The notes under the pieces: model-generated | The model's database searches: none | Told to the model about the DNA's origin: nothing | The model's input: only the letters and a program-made list of their open reading frames with translations | Shown here: in pieces, positions 18,321 to 28,181 of the stretch | Layout: each line of letters opens with the position of its first letter | Numbering within the stretch: position 1 is the first letter of the stretch | Assembly (NCBI GenBank): GCA_964387795.1 | Contig: CAYLYP010000007.1 | Coordinates: 1 to 64,000 of the forward strand | Source of the DNA: CAYLYP01 sp964387795 | GTDB lineage: Bacteria > Bacteroidota > Bacteroidia > Bacteroidales > UBA7960 | Length of the DNA: 64,000 nt | Direction: 5' to 3' | Position numbers and translations under genes: made by a program

Positions 18321-19688
18321 TTATTTTTTCCTTTTTTGCTCTAAAACATTCACAGCAGGTGCTAATAACTGGTCAATATCCCCTGCACCCATAAAAATGA
18401 CTACACCATCTTCTATCAACCCAACAATATTTAAAGCCCCTTCCTTTGTTATAAGCTGTGCTTTTGGCTCTCTCATCAGGTCAGCTATCATTGAAGACGT
18501 TATTCCCGGAATGGGCAATTCCCTTGCAGGATATATGTCAAGAAGATATGCATGATCCAAAAGGGACAAACTATCAGCAAATCCCTGGGCAAAGTCCCTT
18601 GAACGGCTATAAAGATGAGGTTGAAAAATGCCAATGATTTCCTTTGATGGAAATAATTGCTTAGCCGCAAGGATACAAGCCTTTAACTCTTCGGGATGAT
18701 GTGCATAATCATCGATAAGTGTTACTTCTTCTGAACGAAACTTATATTCAAAACGCCGCTTCACCCCTTTAAAAGATTCGATTGCCGGCTTTACATATTG
18801 TTCGGGCAGGCCATTCAATAGTGCAAGCGTAATAGCTGCGGTTGCATTCTCAATATTATGCAAACCAGGCAATCCGCATTTTATACCTTCGATATTAAAA
18901 ATACCTTTTATATCAAAGCATTGTAGATTGTTTTCAATCCTTATGTTACATGCATTTACATCTGCACTTAAACTTTCATCAGATGAATATGTGACCACAT
19001 GGGCTAGAGGCAACTTATTTAATTCAAGGCCTTTCTTTAAAACGATATATCCATCCTCATCAATTAGCGAGGCAAACTGAGAAAATGACTCAATCATATT
19101 TTGATGCGAGCCATATACATCAAGATGATCCGCATCCATTGAAGTTATCACAGCCCCATAAGGATTAAGGTGTAAAAACGACCTGTCAAATTCATCCGCC
19201 TCAACAACCATGATGCTATCACTTGTTCCTGCAACAAAGTTGGAACTGAAGTTCTGACAAATACCTCCCAAAAATGCAGTAATATCAGCCTGAGCTGCTA
19301 CAAATAAATGTGCAAGTATTGAACTTGTTGTTGTTTTACCATGTGTACCTGCTACTGCAAGCGTTTTATGCCCTCCTGAAATCATTCCTAAAACCTGGGC
19401 TCGTTTTAAAAGCGGCACTTTCTTTTGCATTAAATACACAAACTCACCAAAATCTTTGGGTATTGCCGGAGTATAAACTGCAAACTGAATATCATCAGGA
19501 ATAAGATTATAATCATCAATAAAATGGATTTTTGCGCCCAAAGCGATAAGTGCATCAGTAACGGCTGTTGCCTGACGGTCGTAACCTTCAACCCTTGCCC
19601 CCTGATGCAGGAAATAAGCAGCTATGGCACTCATCCCTATGCCGCCTATCCCAATAAAATATACACTTCGAACTTCTTTTAATTCCAT
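18321..19688 (-). CDS. murC: UDP-N-acetylmuramate-L-alanine ligase MurC
   Basis: This is a 455-residue Mur ligase. The N-terminal UDP-binding fold has IGIGGIGMSAIAAYF (about 13-27). The ATP loop AVAGTHGKTTTSSIL carries the THGKTT form typical of MurC. The central DADHLDVYG and the C-terminal DDYAHHPEE and FQPHLYSR motifs follow. It adds the first amino acid, L-Ala, to UDP-MurNAc in the cytoplasm. It begins one base after the murG stop, so the two are translationally close. The proline-rich downstream end leads directly to ftsQ. Confidence 0.97.
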   Translation of the reverse strand: MELKEVRSVYFIGIGGIGMSAIAAYFLHQGARVEGYDRQATAVTDALIALGAKIHFIDDYNLIPDDIQFAVYTPAIPKDFGEFVYLMQKKVPLLKRAQVLGMISGGHKTLAVAGTHGKTTTSSILAHLFVAAQADITAFLGGICQNFSSNFVAGTSDSIMVVEADEFDRSFLHLNPYGAVITSMDADHLDVYGSHQNMIESFSQFASLIDEDGYIVLKKGLELNKLPLAHVVTYSSDESLSADVNACNIRIENNLQCFDIKGIFNIEGIKCGLPGLHNIENATAAITLALLNGLPEQYVKPAIESFKGVKRRFEYKFRSEEVTLIDDYAHHPEELKACILAAKQLFPSKEIIGIFQPHLYSRSRDFAQGFADSLSLLDHAYLLDIYPARELPIPGITSSMIADLMREPKAQLITKEGALNIVGLIEDGVVIFMGAGDIDQLLAPAVNVLEQKRKK

Positions 19689-19689
19689 T

Positions 19690-20808
19690 TTACGCTGTTT
19701 TTGTTATTACACTAAATACAACACTTGCTATCATATCTGCCGAATCTCGGAATGCAAAACTTGCCATTTTTTCCTTCTGCCTGTGCATCCTTATCTCATC
19801 TTCAATCAATTCTACCACTACTGGTCCTAATTGCTGTTTTGCTTCAATATCCTTTACAAGGGTTGCCGCCTGAAAATTCACTAAGGCCATGGCATTCTTT
19901 GTCTGATGGTCTTCTGTCACATTTGGCGATGGAACCAAAATAGCAGGAATCCTGACAGCACAAATCTCACTTACTGCTATTGCTCCCGCCCTTGACACTA
20001 CCATACTGGCAGCTGCATAAGCCAAATCCATACGATTAATAAAAGGATATACCCTGACCCCCGAGTTTTGAAACTCTTTCGCGAAACTTTCTGCCTGTGG
20101 ATAGAAATATTTCCCGGTCTGCCAGATTACCTGGATGTCTTTTGATATAAAAAGCCTTAAGTGCTCAACGATACTTTCGTTGATGCTTCTTGCCCCTAGG
20201 CTTCCACCAATAATCAACAGGATCTTTTTTTCATCTGAGAGCCCAAAAAACTGCAATGCTTCTTCTCTCTTTCCTTCAATATTTATGATATCCTGCCGGA
20301 CAGGGTTTCCTGTTAAGAATATCTTTTCTTTTGGAAAAAACCTCTCTAATCCATCATACGCCACACATATCTTATGGGCTTTTTTGGCAAGCATTTTATT
20401 TGTCAGGCCGGGATAACTGTTCTGTTCCTGTATAACCGTTGGCACTCCAAGGCTGGAAGCAGCCCTGAGCATTGGCCCACTTGCGTATCCTCCTACCCCT
20501 ACAACAACATCAGGACGAAATCGCTTAACAATATTACGAGCCCTGATATAGCTATCAATTGCCTTAAATGGGACCAGAAAATTCTTTAACGTCAAACGAC
20601 GTTGCAATCCACTAATGTTCAAACCCAGGATATGATAACCAGCCGCAGGCACTTTTTCCATTTCCATCCGGCCTTTTGCCCCAATGAATAATATCTTTGC
20701 TCCCGGCTCTCGGTTTTTTATTGCATTTGCAATTGCAATTGCAGGAAATACATGGCCTCCGGTGCCTCCACCGCTAATGATTACCTTTAAATTTTCAAAC
20801 TGTGGCAT
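19690..20808 (-). CDS. murG: UDP-GlcNAc:lipid I N-acetylglucosaminyltransferase MurG
   Basis: This is a 372-residue GT28 enzyme. Motifs are ISGGGTGGHVFPAI (about 11-24, lipid I binding), VVGVGGYASGP, GGSLGARSINES and SRAGAIAVSEI (UDP-GlcNAc binding). MurG transfers GlcNAc to lipid I on the inner face of the cytoplasmic membrane, giving lipid II. The frame stays open 15 codons upstream, but MPQFENLKVIISGG is the family start. The ATG at 20808 is preceded by AAGGAGGTG, a complete Shine-Dalgarno. The start lies inside the last 14 bases of ftsW, so the two overlap. Confidence 0.96.
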   Translation of the reverse strand: MPQFENLKVIISGGGTGGHVFPAIAIANAIKNREPGAKILFIGAKGRMEMEKVPAAGYHILGLNISGLQRRLTLKNFLVPFKAIDSYIRARNIVKRFRPDVVVGVGGYASGPMLRAASSLGVPTVIQEQNSYPGLTNKMLAKKAHKICVAYDGLERFFPKEKIFLTGNPVRQDIINIEGKREEALQFFGLSDEKKILLIIGGSLGARSINESIVEHLRLFISKDIQVIWQTGKYFYPQAESFAKEFQNSGVRVYPFINRMDLAYAAASMVVSRAGAIAVSEICAVRIPAILVPSPNVTEDHQTKNAMALVNFQAATLVKDIEAKQQLGPVVVELIEDEIRMHRQKEKMASFAFRDSADMIASVVFSVITKTA

Positions 20809-21949
20809 ATCCACCTCCTTCTTCCTGATTATCTTCAACATATCTGCTAACACTTAAAACGACTCCAATAGAAAGGCTTGTAAACCATAATGAAGTCCCT
20901 CCCATACTAACCAAAGGCAAAGGCTGCCCGGTTACAGGTAAAAGATTAACAGCAACTGCCATATTGATCATAGCCTGAAACACAAGGCTAAAGCTCAAGC
21001 CTGCCGCCAATAACGCCCCGAAGGTCCCGGGGCTTTTGTTCGATATCCTGATTCCACGAAACAAAAGGATCAGATACATGAGCACAATTATTATCCCACC
21101 TATCAATCCATACTCTTCTATAATAATTGCATAGATAAAGTCAGAAAAAGCCTGAGGTAAGAAATTTCGCTGGGTACTGTTGCCCGGCATTTTTCCCAAA
21201 AGCCCACCTGAGGCTATGGCTATCTTTGCCTGGTCGCTTTGATAGGTATTGGCACCATCTTTTCCTATAAAGTTTTCTATTCGTTGCTTCCAGGTAACGA
21301 CACGACCCTTGTTTGGCATATTATAAACAACAACAATAAAGATTGTCAAAGCAACAATCCCTGCCCCTACCATCATCAAAATATACTTTGTATTAAGCCT
21401 TCCAATAAACATGATGACCACACAGGTAGCAAAAAGAACCGCGGCTGTTGAAAAGTTGGCAGGCAAAATCAATCCACATATTATAAAAACAGGTAAAATA
21501 ACAGGCAGAAAAGCTGACTTAAAATCTTTTATCTGATCCTGTTTTTTTGTCATTATCCTTGCCAGATAAGTTATTAAAGCAAGCTTTGCAAAGTCTGAAC
21601 TCTGAAAACTTAAATTGATTACAGGCAAGGTAATCCACCTGTTGGCATCATTTATGGATTCCCCAATAAACAGGGTGGCAATAAGAAGTGGAACCGAAAT
21701 ATACAATGCAATTTGCGAAAGACGCGAAAAATATGAATACTTTATCTTGTGCGTAAGATACATCAGTAAAAGCCCAAACACAAGGATGACAAAATGCTTT
21801 ATCAGATAATATTCTGTATTGCCTGATTGAAAGCGATAAGCCAATGTTCCACTTGAGCTGTAAACAGCAAGAAGTGAAAACAAAGACAAGACCAGGACTA
21901 CTGCCCAAATCACCTTATCTCCTTGTATTTTTTGTAATATACTACGCAT
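20795..21949 (-). CDS. ftsW: Lipid II glycan polymerase FtsW (SEDS family)
   Basis: This 384-residue protein has ten predicted membrane segments. SEDS landmarks are the start GDKVIWAVVLVLSLFSLLAVYSS, the segment QSSDFAKLALITYLAR, and the C-terminal signature VAVNLLPVTGQPLPLVSMGGTS-like region (about 330-352) diagnostic for FtsW/RodA. The extracellular loop with NTYQSDQAKIAIASGGLLG is also typical. FtsW polymerises lipid II at the septum with its partner penicillin-binding protein FtsI, encoded upstream in this operon. Its end encodes EEGGGYATV, and these codons also supply the murG ribosome-binding site. Confidence 0.96.
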   Translation of the reverse strand: MRSILQKIQGDKVIWAVVLVLSLFSLLAVYSSSGTLAYRFQSGNTEYYLIKHFVILVFGLLLMYLTHKIKYSYFSRLSQIALYISVPLLIATLFIGESINDANRWITLPVINLSFQSSDFAKLALITYLARIMTKKQDQIKDFKSAFLPVILPVFIICGLILPANFSTAAVLFATCVVIMFIGRLNTKYILMMVGAGIVALTIFIVVVYNMPNKGRVVTWKQRIENFIGKDGANTYQSDQAKIAIASGGLLGKMPGNSTQRNFLPQAFSDFIYAIIIEEYGLIGGIIIVLMYLILLFRGIRISNKSPGTFGALLAAGLSFSLVFQAMINMAVAVNLLPVTGQPLPLVSMGGTSLWFTSLSIGVVLSVSRYVEDNQEEGGGYATV

Positions 21950-21964
21950 TGTTATTGGGGTGTT

Positions 21965-23305
21965 TTATAAGTCACGGACCGCATCTTTAAATTGTTGGCC
22001 CCTGTCTTCAAAGTTTTCAAATAAATCAAAGCTTGCACATGCAGGCGATAATAATACAACATCGCCCGGAGCCCCTAACAGATAAGCTGCCTTTACTGCA
22101 TCAGCAGCACTATTGGTTTCTATTATTGTCCTTACATCATTCTCAAAGGCTGAGATGATATTTCTATTATCAATCCCAAGGCAAACAATAGCTTTCACTT
22201 TTCTTTTCACGAGTTCAAGAAGCGTGTTGTAATCATTTCCCTTATCCTGTCCACCTAAAATAAGTATGACAGGTTGGGTCATACTTTCGAGGGCATACCA
22301 GGTCGAATTTACATTAGTTGCTTTCGAATCATTGATAAATTGAATCCCCCTAACAACTCCAACCGGCTCAAGCCTATGCGCTACATTCTGAAAATCAGAA
22401 AGACTTTCCTTAATCACCTCTTTCCTGATTTCCATTAGCCTGCCGGCAATACCCGATGCCATAGAGTTGTACAAATTGTGTTTCCCCTTTAAAGCCAGTT
22501 CAATTGATTCCATTGTAAATTCGTCGTCTTTAGTTTTTATTTTCATTGTACCTTCTGAAACAAATCCTCCAATTTCCATTTCCTTTTTCAATGAAAAAGG
22601 AATCAAACAGGATGCGGGTTTTTTGTCCATTATCCCTTTTTTAATTACTTCATCATCTTCGCAATAAATCAAGTATTGCGAAGAACTTTGATTTTGCCAT
22701 ATCCTGAACTTCGACTCAGCATAAAGGCTAAAATCATTTTGATACCTGTTAAGGTGGTCAGGGGTAATATTGAGTAAAACAGCAATATCTGCCCTGAAAT
22801 CAAACATGCCATCTAATTGAAAACTACTTATCTCAATTACATAAACATCAAAGTTCTCTGTAGCAAGCTGCCAGGCAAAACTTTTCCCAACATTACCGGC
22901 AAGCCCAACATGAATCCCTGCTTTTTTCAATATATGCCAGATGAGCATCGTTGTGGTCGTCTTGCCATTGCTCCCGGTAATACATATTGTCTTTGCATTG
23001 TTAAAGTATCCTGCAAACTCAATCTCCGAAATAATCTTCAACCCACGAGCTTTTAAATTCAATATCAATGGACTGGTATCAGGTATTCCGGGACTTTTAA
23101 CGACAATATCAAAACCTTCTTCAAGTGCTTTAACATGTCCCTTTTCCTCAAAAGGTATTTCATACTGTGAAAGAGCATTGCGGTATTCCTGTTTTATTAC
23201 ACCTGCATCGCTTAAAAAAACCTTCATCCCCTTTTTCCGGGCAAGTATTGCAGCACCAGTACCGCTCTCAGCGCCACCCAATACAAGAAGGTTTTTATAT
23301 TTCAT
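21965..23305 (-). CDS. murD: UDP-N-acetylmuramoyl-L-alanine-D-glutamate ligase MurD
   Basis: This is a 446-residue Mur ligase with N-terminal LVLGGAESGTGAAILARKKG (UDP-binding fold), the ATP loop ITGSNGKTTTTMLIWHIL (about 110-127), the central NITPDHLNRYQND, and the C-terminal FINDSKATNVNSTWYAL, which carries the MurD-type NDSKATN motif. It adds D-glutamate to UDP-MurNAc-L-Ala. It lies one base after mraY and 15 bases before ftsW, so it is part of one transcript. The carboxylated lysine expected between the ATP loop and the central motif was not individually checked. Confidence 0.96.
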   Translation of the reverse strand: MKYKNLLVLGGAESGTGAAILARKKGMKVFLSDAGVIKQEYRNALSQYEIPFEEKGHVKALEEGFDIVVKSPGIPDTSPLILNLKARGLKIISEIEFAGYFNNAKTICITGSNGKTTTTMLIWHILKKAGIHVGLAGNVGKSFAWQLATENFDVYVIEISSFQLDGMFDFRADIAVLLNITPDHLNRYQNDFSLYAESKFRIWQNQSSSQYLIYCEDDEVIKKGIMDKKPASCLIPFSLKKEMEIGGFVSEGTMKIKTKDDEFTMESIELALKGKHNLYNSMASGIAGRLMEIRKEVIKESLSDFQNVAHRLEPVGVVRGIQFINDSKATNVNSTWYALESMTQPVILILGGQDKGNDYNTLLELVKRKVKAIVCLGIDNRNIISAFENDVRTIIETNSAADAVKAAYLLGAPGDVVLLSPACASFDLFENFEDRGQQFKDAVRDL

Positions 23306-23306
23306 T

Positions 23307-24563
23307 TTATCTGAGTTTTAATGTCACTACAGTAAGAATGGCCAGCAAAATGCCAACGATGAAAAACCGAAGGACAATCTTTGATTCGTGATATCCTTTC
23401 TTCTGAAAATGATGGTGCAGTGGGGCCATTAAAAATATCCTCCTGCCTTCACCATATTTTCTTTTTGTGTATTTAAACCAGCCAACCTGCATTGCAACAG
23501 AAAGGTTTTCAACAAGGAATACCCCACAGAGCAAAGGGATCAAAAGCTCTTTTCTGATTACAATTGCAAACACAGCAATAATGCCTCCTAAAGCAAGACT
23601 ACCTGTATCACCCATAAATACCTGGGCCGGATATGAGTTATACCACAGAAAGCCAATACAAGCCCCAACAAAAGCTGCAATAAACACAACCAACTCCCCT
23701 GTATAGGGTATATACATGATATTCAAATAGTTTGCAAAAACAGCATTACCCGATACATACGCAAGCACACCAAGGGTCATACCGATAATCCCGGATGTTC
23801 CTGTTGCAAGACCATCAAGGCCATCTGTCATATTCGCCCCATTTGATACTGATGCAATGACAAATATTACAATTGGAATGAATATAATCCACGCCCATTT
23901 CTTGTAGTTATCGCCTAACCAACTAATCAATATTGAATAATCAAACTCATTGTTTTTTACAAATGGGATTGTTGTTTTTGTTGATTTGACAGTCTGATGG
24001 CTAAATCCGCCTGAATCAGGTTGAGAATTATCAATGGATAAAATATTTTCGCTTGTCTCTATTGAAACTGAGTTTGTAACTTTTTCCCTGATAACAACAT
24101 CATCACTGAAATACAATGTAGCACCAACAATAACCCCCAATCCTACCTGACCAAGTATCTTGAACCTGCCATGCAATCCCTTTTTATCTTTTTTAAAAAC
24201 CTTAATATAATCATCCAGAAAACCAATTGCTCCCAGCCACAGGGTTGAAACCAACATCAGGATAATATATATATTATCAAGGCGGGCAAATAGCAATGTA
24301 GGAATCACTATTGCAGCAATAATGATAATGCCGCCCATTGTTGGTGTCCCATGCTTCTGCATCTGGCCTTCAAGGCCCAGGTCACGGATACTTTCACCTA
24401 CCTGCTTCCTCTGAAGAAACCGGATGATATCTTTTCCCCAGATGATTGATATAACCAGTGAAAATAATGCAGCCATTGAAGCCCGAAAAGAGATATACTG
24501 AAATACCCCTGATCCCGGAATATTAAAAGCCTTGTCGAAATAGTCAAATAAATAGTACAGCAT
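23307..24563 (-). CDS. mraY: Phospho-N-acetylmuramoyl-pentapeptide transferase MraY
   Basis: This is a 418-residue polytopic enzyme. Motifs are KHGTPTMGGIII (about 69-80), FLDDYIKVFKKDKKGL with the paired aspartates (about 114-130), NMTDGLDGLATG with the catalytic Asp, and the end motif MAPLHHHFQKKG. MraY moves phospho-MurNAc-pentapeptide onto undecaprenyl phosphate, forming lipid I. It is about 60 residues longer than the E. coli enzyme because of a polar insertion (about residues 160-215) in a periplasm-facing loop. The same kind of insertion is known to me from other Bacteroidota. Confidence 0.97.
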   Translation of the reverse strand: MLYYLFDYFDKAFNIPGSGVFQYISFRASMAALFSLVISIIWGKDIIRFLQRKQVGESIRDLGLEGQMQKHGTPTMGGIIIIAAIVIPTLLFARLDNIYIILMLVSTLWLGAIGFLDDYIKVFKKDKKGLHGRFKILGQVGLGVIVGATLYFSDDVVIREKVTNSVSIETSENILSIDNSQPDSGGFSHQTVKSTKTTIPFVKNNEFDYSILISWLGDNYKKWAWIIFIPIVIFVIASVSNGANMTDGLDGLATGTSGIIGMTLGVLAYVSGNAVFANYLNIMYIPYTGELVVFIAAFVGACIGFLWYNSYPAQVFMGDTGSLALGGIIAVFAIVIRKELLIPLLCGVFLVENLSVAMQVGWFKYTKRKYGEGRRIFLMAPLHHHFQKKGYHESKIVLRFFIVGILLAILTVVTLKLR

Positions 24564-24585
24564 CTCTGAAAATTATTTATCCTGT

Positions 24586-26040
24586 TTAAGCTTCAAAAAA
24601 TTCTTTCAATACTTCAAGATCATCAAAAGGATGTTTCACCCCCTTTATATCCTGATATTTCTCATGACCTTTACCGGCCACAAAAACAATATCACCTGGT
24701 TTGGCCATCATGCATGCCGCATGAATTGCTTCCCTGCGATTAGAAATCGAAATCACCTTACGTTTTGAAGAAGCATCAACGCCAGCCATCATTTCCCTGA
24801 TAATCTCATCCGGGTCTTCACTCCTTGGATTATCTGATGTGAAAATTGACCTGTCACTTTTCTGGGCAGCCAATTGAGCCATTACAGGGCGCTTTGATGC
24901 ATCCCTGTCGCCTCCACAACCAACAACTGTTATCAATTGTTCCTGTCTTGTTCGAAGATTGTTAATCGTTTGCAATACATTATCCAGTGCATCCGGAGTA
25001 TGGGCATAATCAACAATTGCAACTACATTATTTGGCGAAACAAAATACTGAAAGCGCCCTTCCACTGATTCAAGCTTTGAGATTGCAATCAATACATGTT
25101 CAGGTTCCAAACCCGACAATACGGCTCCTCCATATACTGCAAGCAGGTTATACGCATTAAATGTCCCCACAAGTTTGCACCACAGCTCCTTGTTATTAAT
25201 CTGCATCAGCATCCCGGTAAATTGATTTTCAAGGATTTTACCATTGAAATCAGCCATTGCCCTCATACTATACATATATTGTGAGGCCTTTGTGTTTTGA
25301 AGCATGACCAGTCCATTTCTGTCATCTACATTTGTCAAAGCAAAAGCGTCAGAAGGAAGGCTGTCAAAAAATCCTTTCTTCGCTTTTATATAAGCATCAA
25401 AAGTTTTATGATAATCAAGATGATCATGGGTGAGATTTGTAAATATCCCTCCTGCAAATTGCAATCCGGTAATCCGGTGTTGAACAACTGCGTGTGAGCT
25501 TACCTCCATAAAACAATACTGGCAACCTGCTTCTACCATCCGGGCAAGTAAACTATTTAAGCTTATTGCATCAGGTGTTGTATGGGTTGAAGGATATTCC
25601 TGATCTCCTACCATATATTTTACGGTAGATATCAATCCTGTTTTATATCCAAACATTGTAAACAATTTGCTTAACAATGATGCAATTGTAGTCTTTCCAT
25701 TAGTCCCGGTAACCCCTATGAGCTTCAACCTTGAAGACGGGTTATCATAAAAGTTTGATGCAATATGCCCAAGGCTAATACTACTGTCCGACACTTTTAT
25801 CCAAACCACATTCTCATCCAGCAATGAAGGAAACTCCTCACATACTATGGCAGTAGCTCCAGATGCAACCGCACTGGGAATATATTTGTGCCCATCACTG
25901 TGGACACCTTTTACAGCTACAAAAACCCCGCCCGGAGCCACCATCCTTGAATCGGCTGTAACAGCACAAACTTCTTCAGATGTAGTACCTACCACTTCTG
26001 TAATTCCGGCTTTATACAATATCTCACTTAAGGGTTTCAC
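24586..26040 (-). CDS. murE: UDP-MurNAc-tripeptide ligase MurE (meso-DAP type)
   Basis: This is a 484-residue Mur ligase with VFVAVKGVHSDGHKYI near the start, the ATP loop GVTGTNGKTTIASLL (about 108-122), LTHDHLDYHKTF, and YAHTPDALDNVL. SDNPRSEDPDEI contains the DNPR motif that selects meso-diaminopimelate over lysine. The enzyme adds the third stem-peptide residue. The start codon is GTG at 26040; no ATG fits the family N-terminus better. It begins 14 bases after ftsI. Confidence 0.97.
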   Translation of the reverse strand: MKPLSEILYKAGITEVVGTTSEEVCAVTADSRMVAPGGVFVAVKGVHSDGHKYIPSAVASGATAIVCEEFPSLLDENVVWIKVSDSSISLGHIASNFYDNPSSRLKLIGVTGTNGKTTIASLLSKLFTMFGYKTGLISTVKYMVGDQEYPSTHTTPDAISLNSLLARMVEAGCQYCFMEVSSHAVVQHRITGLQFAGGIFTNLTHDHLDYHKTFDAYIKAKKGFFDSLPSDAFALTNVDDRNGLVMLQNTKASQYMYSMRAMADFNGKILENQFTGMLMQINNKELWCKLVGTFNAYNLLAVYGGAVLSGLEPEHVLIAISKLESVEGRFQYFVSPNNVVAIVDYAHTPDALDNVLQTINNLRTRQEQLITVVGCGGDRDASKRPVMAQLAAQKSDRSIFTSDNPRSEDPDEIIREMMAGVDASSKRKVISISNRREAIHAACMMAKPGDIVFVAGKGHEKYQDIKGVKHPFDDLEVLKEFFEA

Positions 26041-26054
26041 TTTTTATCCGTTTT

Positions 26055-28157
26055 TTATGATAACTCAATATATATTGTCCCATTTGGGAGTATCCTTGTC
26101 CCAGGAGAGATAGATTGTTTTCGCACTATGCCCTTTCCGGCAAACCGAACCTTCAGGCCCGAATTCTCAAGCAAATACAAAGCATCCCTTAGCCCCATGC
26201 CTACAACATTTGGAACCAGGTTTTCCTTTATTTCCCTGGTCCTTAGCCTTACTGTATCCCCGCTAACAACCGAACGCACCCATTCTGAACTACCATCAGT
26301 CAGGACCTCACAATCAAACATATTATAAATTGCCAATGCATCCTGTAGGCTGCCCACCGGAACAGTTGGTAATGTGTAATCAATACTGTCCATTGACGCT
26401 GTTGTATGAAGGTCAAGGCTTGTTGCATAAACTTTATCTGCTATTTCTTTAAAAACAGGTGCTGCAACCATGCTTCCATAATAAGAATATCCTGATGGGT
26501 TATTAATTACCACAATACAGGAATATTTTGGGCTGTCAGCCGGGAAAAACCCTGCAAAACTTGCCCTGTAAGTCCGGCCAGTTGAAGTCCGGTAACCATA
26601 CTTTGAATTCGCTATCTGAGCTGTACCAGTTTTCCCCGCAATTTTATAAACAGGGTTTTTAATATTCCGGGCAGTGCCTTCTTCAACCACTCCAATAAGC
26701 ATCTCCTTTATAATCTCTAAAGTTCCTTTTGAACAAATCGAGTTATTAAGTATCTGGGTCTCATATTTCTTAATTGTTTTCCCGGTATGCTTTACCTCCT
26801 TAACAAACATAGGTTTAACAAGGCAACCATCATTTGCCACAGCATTATAAAAAGTCAGTATCTGTAAAGGGGTCATTGAAACGCCATAGCCAATAGCAAT
26901 CCAGGGCAGCGAAACCCCTGACCATGCCTTTGTGCCCGGCTCAGTAAGATATGGCTGGCCTTCGCCACTAATCTCAATATCCAATGGCTTATCAATACCC
27001 ATGGCTTTTAATCGTTCAATAAACCTTGCTGGATTTTTTTGGAATGCATCATAAATGATTTTTGACATCCCCACATTTGAAGATACTTCAAACACCTCTT
27101 GGGCTGAAATCCTCCCGTAACCTTCTTCTTTGCTGTCAACCATCACCCTGTCCGAATACCTGTATCGCCCGTTCCCTGTATTTATCATCGCTTCCGGCCT
27201 GATAACACCTTCTTCCAGGGCCACAATCATAGATAATAGCTTAAATGTAGAACCAGGTTCAGTGCTCTCACCAACAGCATAGTTAAAAAGCTCATCATAA
27301 TTCCCGGAGGGGGTTTTTGAAAGATTTGTTATTGCTTTGATCTCTCCTGTTGAAACCTCCATTAAAATTGCAGTCCCATAATCAGCACCTGTTAACATTA
27401 ATTGTTTCCTTAAGGCATTCTCTGCTACATCCTGGATATTTATATCAATTGTTGTTATGATGTCGTTCCCGTTGCGTGGCTCAATTTCATTCTCATCATT
27501 AACCGGCATCCAGTTGCCACCGCTAATTTTTTGCATCAACCTTTTTCCGCTTACCCCTTCAAGGTCTTTTCGGAAAGCACCTTCCAATCCCACATACACC
27601 CCTTCCCGCTCATAACCTATCGTCCTTGAGGCAAGGCTTTTGTATGGCATTTCACGCCGGCTTTTTTCAACTACAATCAAGCCTCCTTTGTACCTGCCCT
27701 TTCTGAAAAGGGGGAGTTTCCTTATCTCTTTCAATTGATTGTATGATACATTTCTTTTCACAAGGTAATACCTGTCTTTCTCTGAACGGGACTTCTGGAT
27801 ATCCTGCTTATATTCTGCCTTCGAACGGTCTTTAAATACCCTGGCCAAACCCAGTGCAAGAGAATCAATATTGTCATTAAATTCCTTGGATTCAATTAGT
27901 TCCGGACTGGCATCCATGCGTATATCGTAAATTGGGACTGAGGTGGCCAGCAAGCGTCCATCCTCGGCACAGATATCTCCACGGATTGCATCAATATTAA
28001 AATATTTCATTGATGAAATACGGGCTTGTTCTTTCCAATAATCCCCCTCTATAAACTGAAGATAGGCTACCCTAATGACAATAAGAAGGGCAAATACTAC
28101 CGTGGCTATATAAACCAGGTAAACCCTCCAGAATAAATCATTTTTTATGCCTGCCAT
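26055..28157 (-). CDS. ftsI: Division transpeptidase FtsI/PBP3 with C-terminal PASTA domain
   Basis: This is a 700-residue class B penicillin-binding protein. It has one transmembrane helix (about 10-30), a pedestal/dimerisation domain (about 55-220), and a transpeptidase domain with the catalytic Ser303 in STFK, SSN at 359-361 and KTGTAQ (about 513-518). A single PASTA domain follows (about 645-700, VPNVVGMGLRDALYLLENSG). FtsI cross-links septal peptidoglycan and pairs with FtsW. The PASTA domain is typical for Bacteroidota FtsI and may bind septal glycan. The start ATG gives the expected short cytoplasmic tail. Confidence 0.96.
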   Translation of the reverse strand: MAGIKNDLFWRVYLVYIATVVFALLIVIRVAYLQFIEGDYWKEQARISSMKYFNIDAIRGDICAEDGRLLATSVPIYDIRMDASPELIESKEFNDNIDSLALGLARVFKDRSKAEYKQDIQKSRSEKDRYYLVKRNVSYNQLKEIRKLPLFRKGRYKGGLIVVEKSRREMPYKSLASRTIGYEREGVYVGLEGAFRKDLEGVSGKRLMQKISGGNWMPVNDENEIEPRNGNDIITTIDINIQDVAENALRKQLMLTGADYGTAILMEVSTGEIKAITNLSKTPSGNYDELFNYAVGESTEPGSTFKLLSMIVALEEGVIRPEAMINTGNGRYRYSDRVMVDSKEEGYGRISAQEVFEVSSNVGMSKIIYDAFQKNPARFIERLKAMGIDKPLDIEISGEGQPYLTEPGTKAWSGVSLPWIAIGYGVSMTPLQILTFYNAVANDGCLVKPMFVKEVKHTGKTIKKYETQILNNSICSKGTLEIIKEMLIGVVEEGTARNIKNPVYKIAGKTGTAQIANSKYGYRTSTGRTYRASFAGFFPADSPKYSCIVVINNPSGYSYYGSMVAAPVFKEIADKVYATSLDLHTTASMDSIDYTLPTVPVGSLQDALAIYNMFDCEVLTDGSSEWVRSVVSGDTVRLRTREIKENLVPNVVGMGLRDALYLLENSGLKVRFAGKGIVRKQSISPGTRILPNGTIYIELS

Positions 28158-28181
28158 TGTTTCTTTACTGAAAATTCACAA

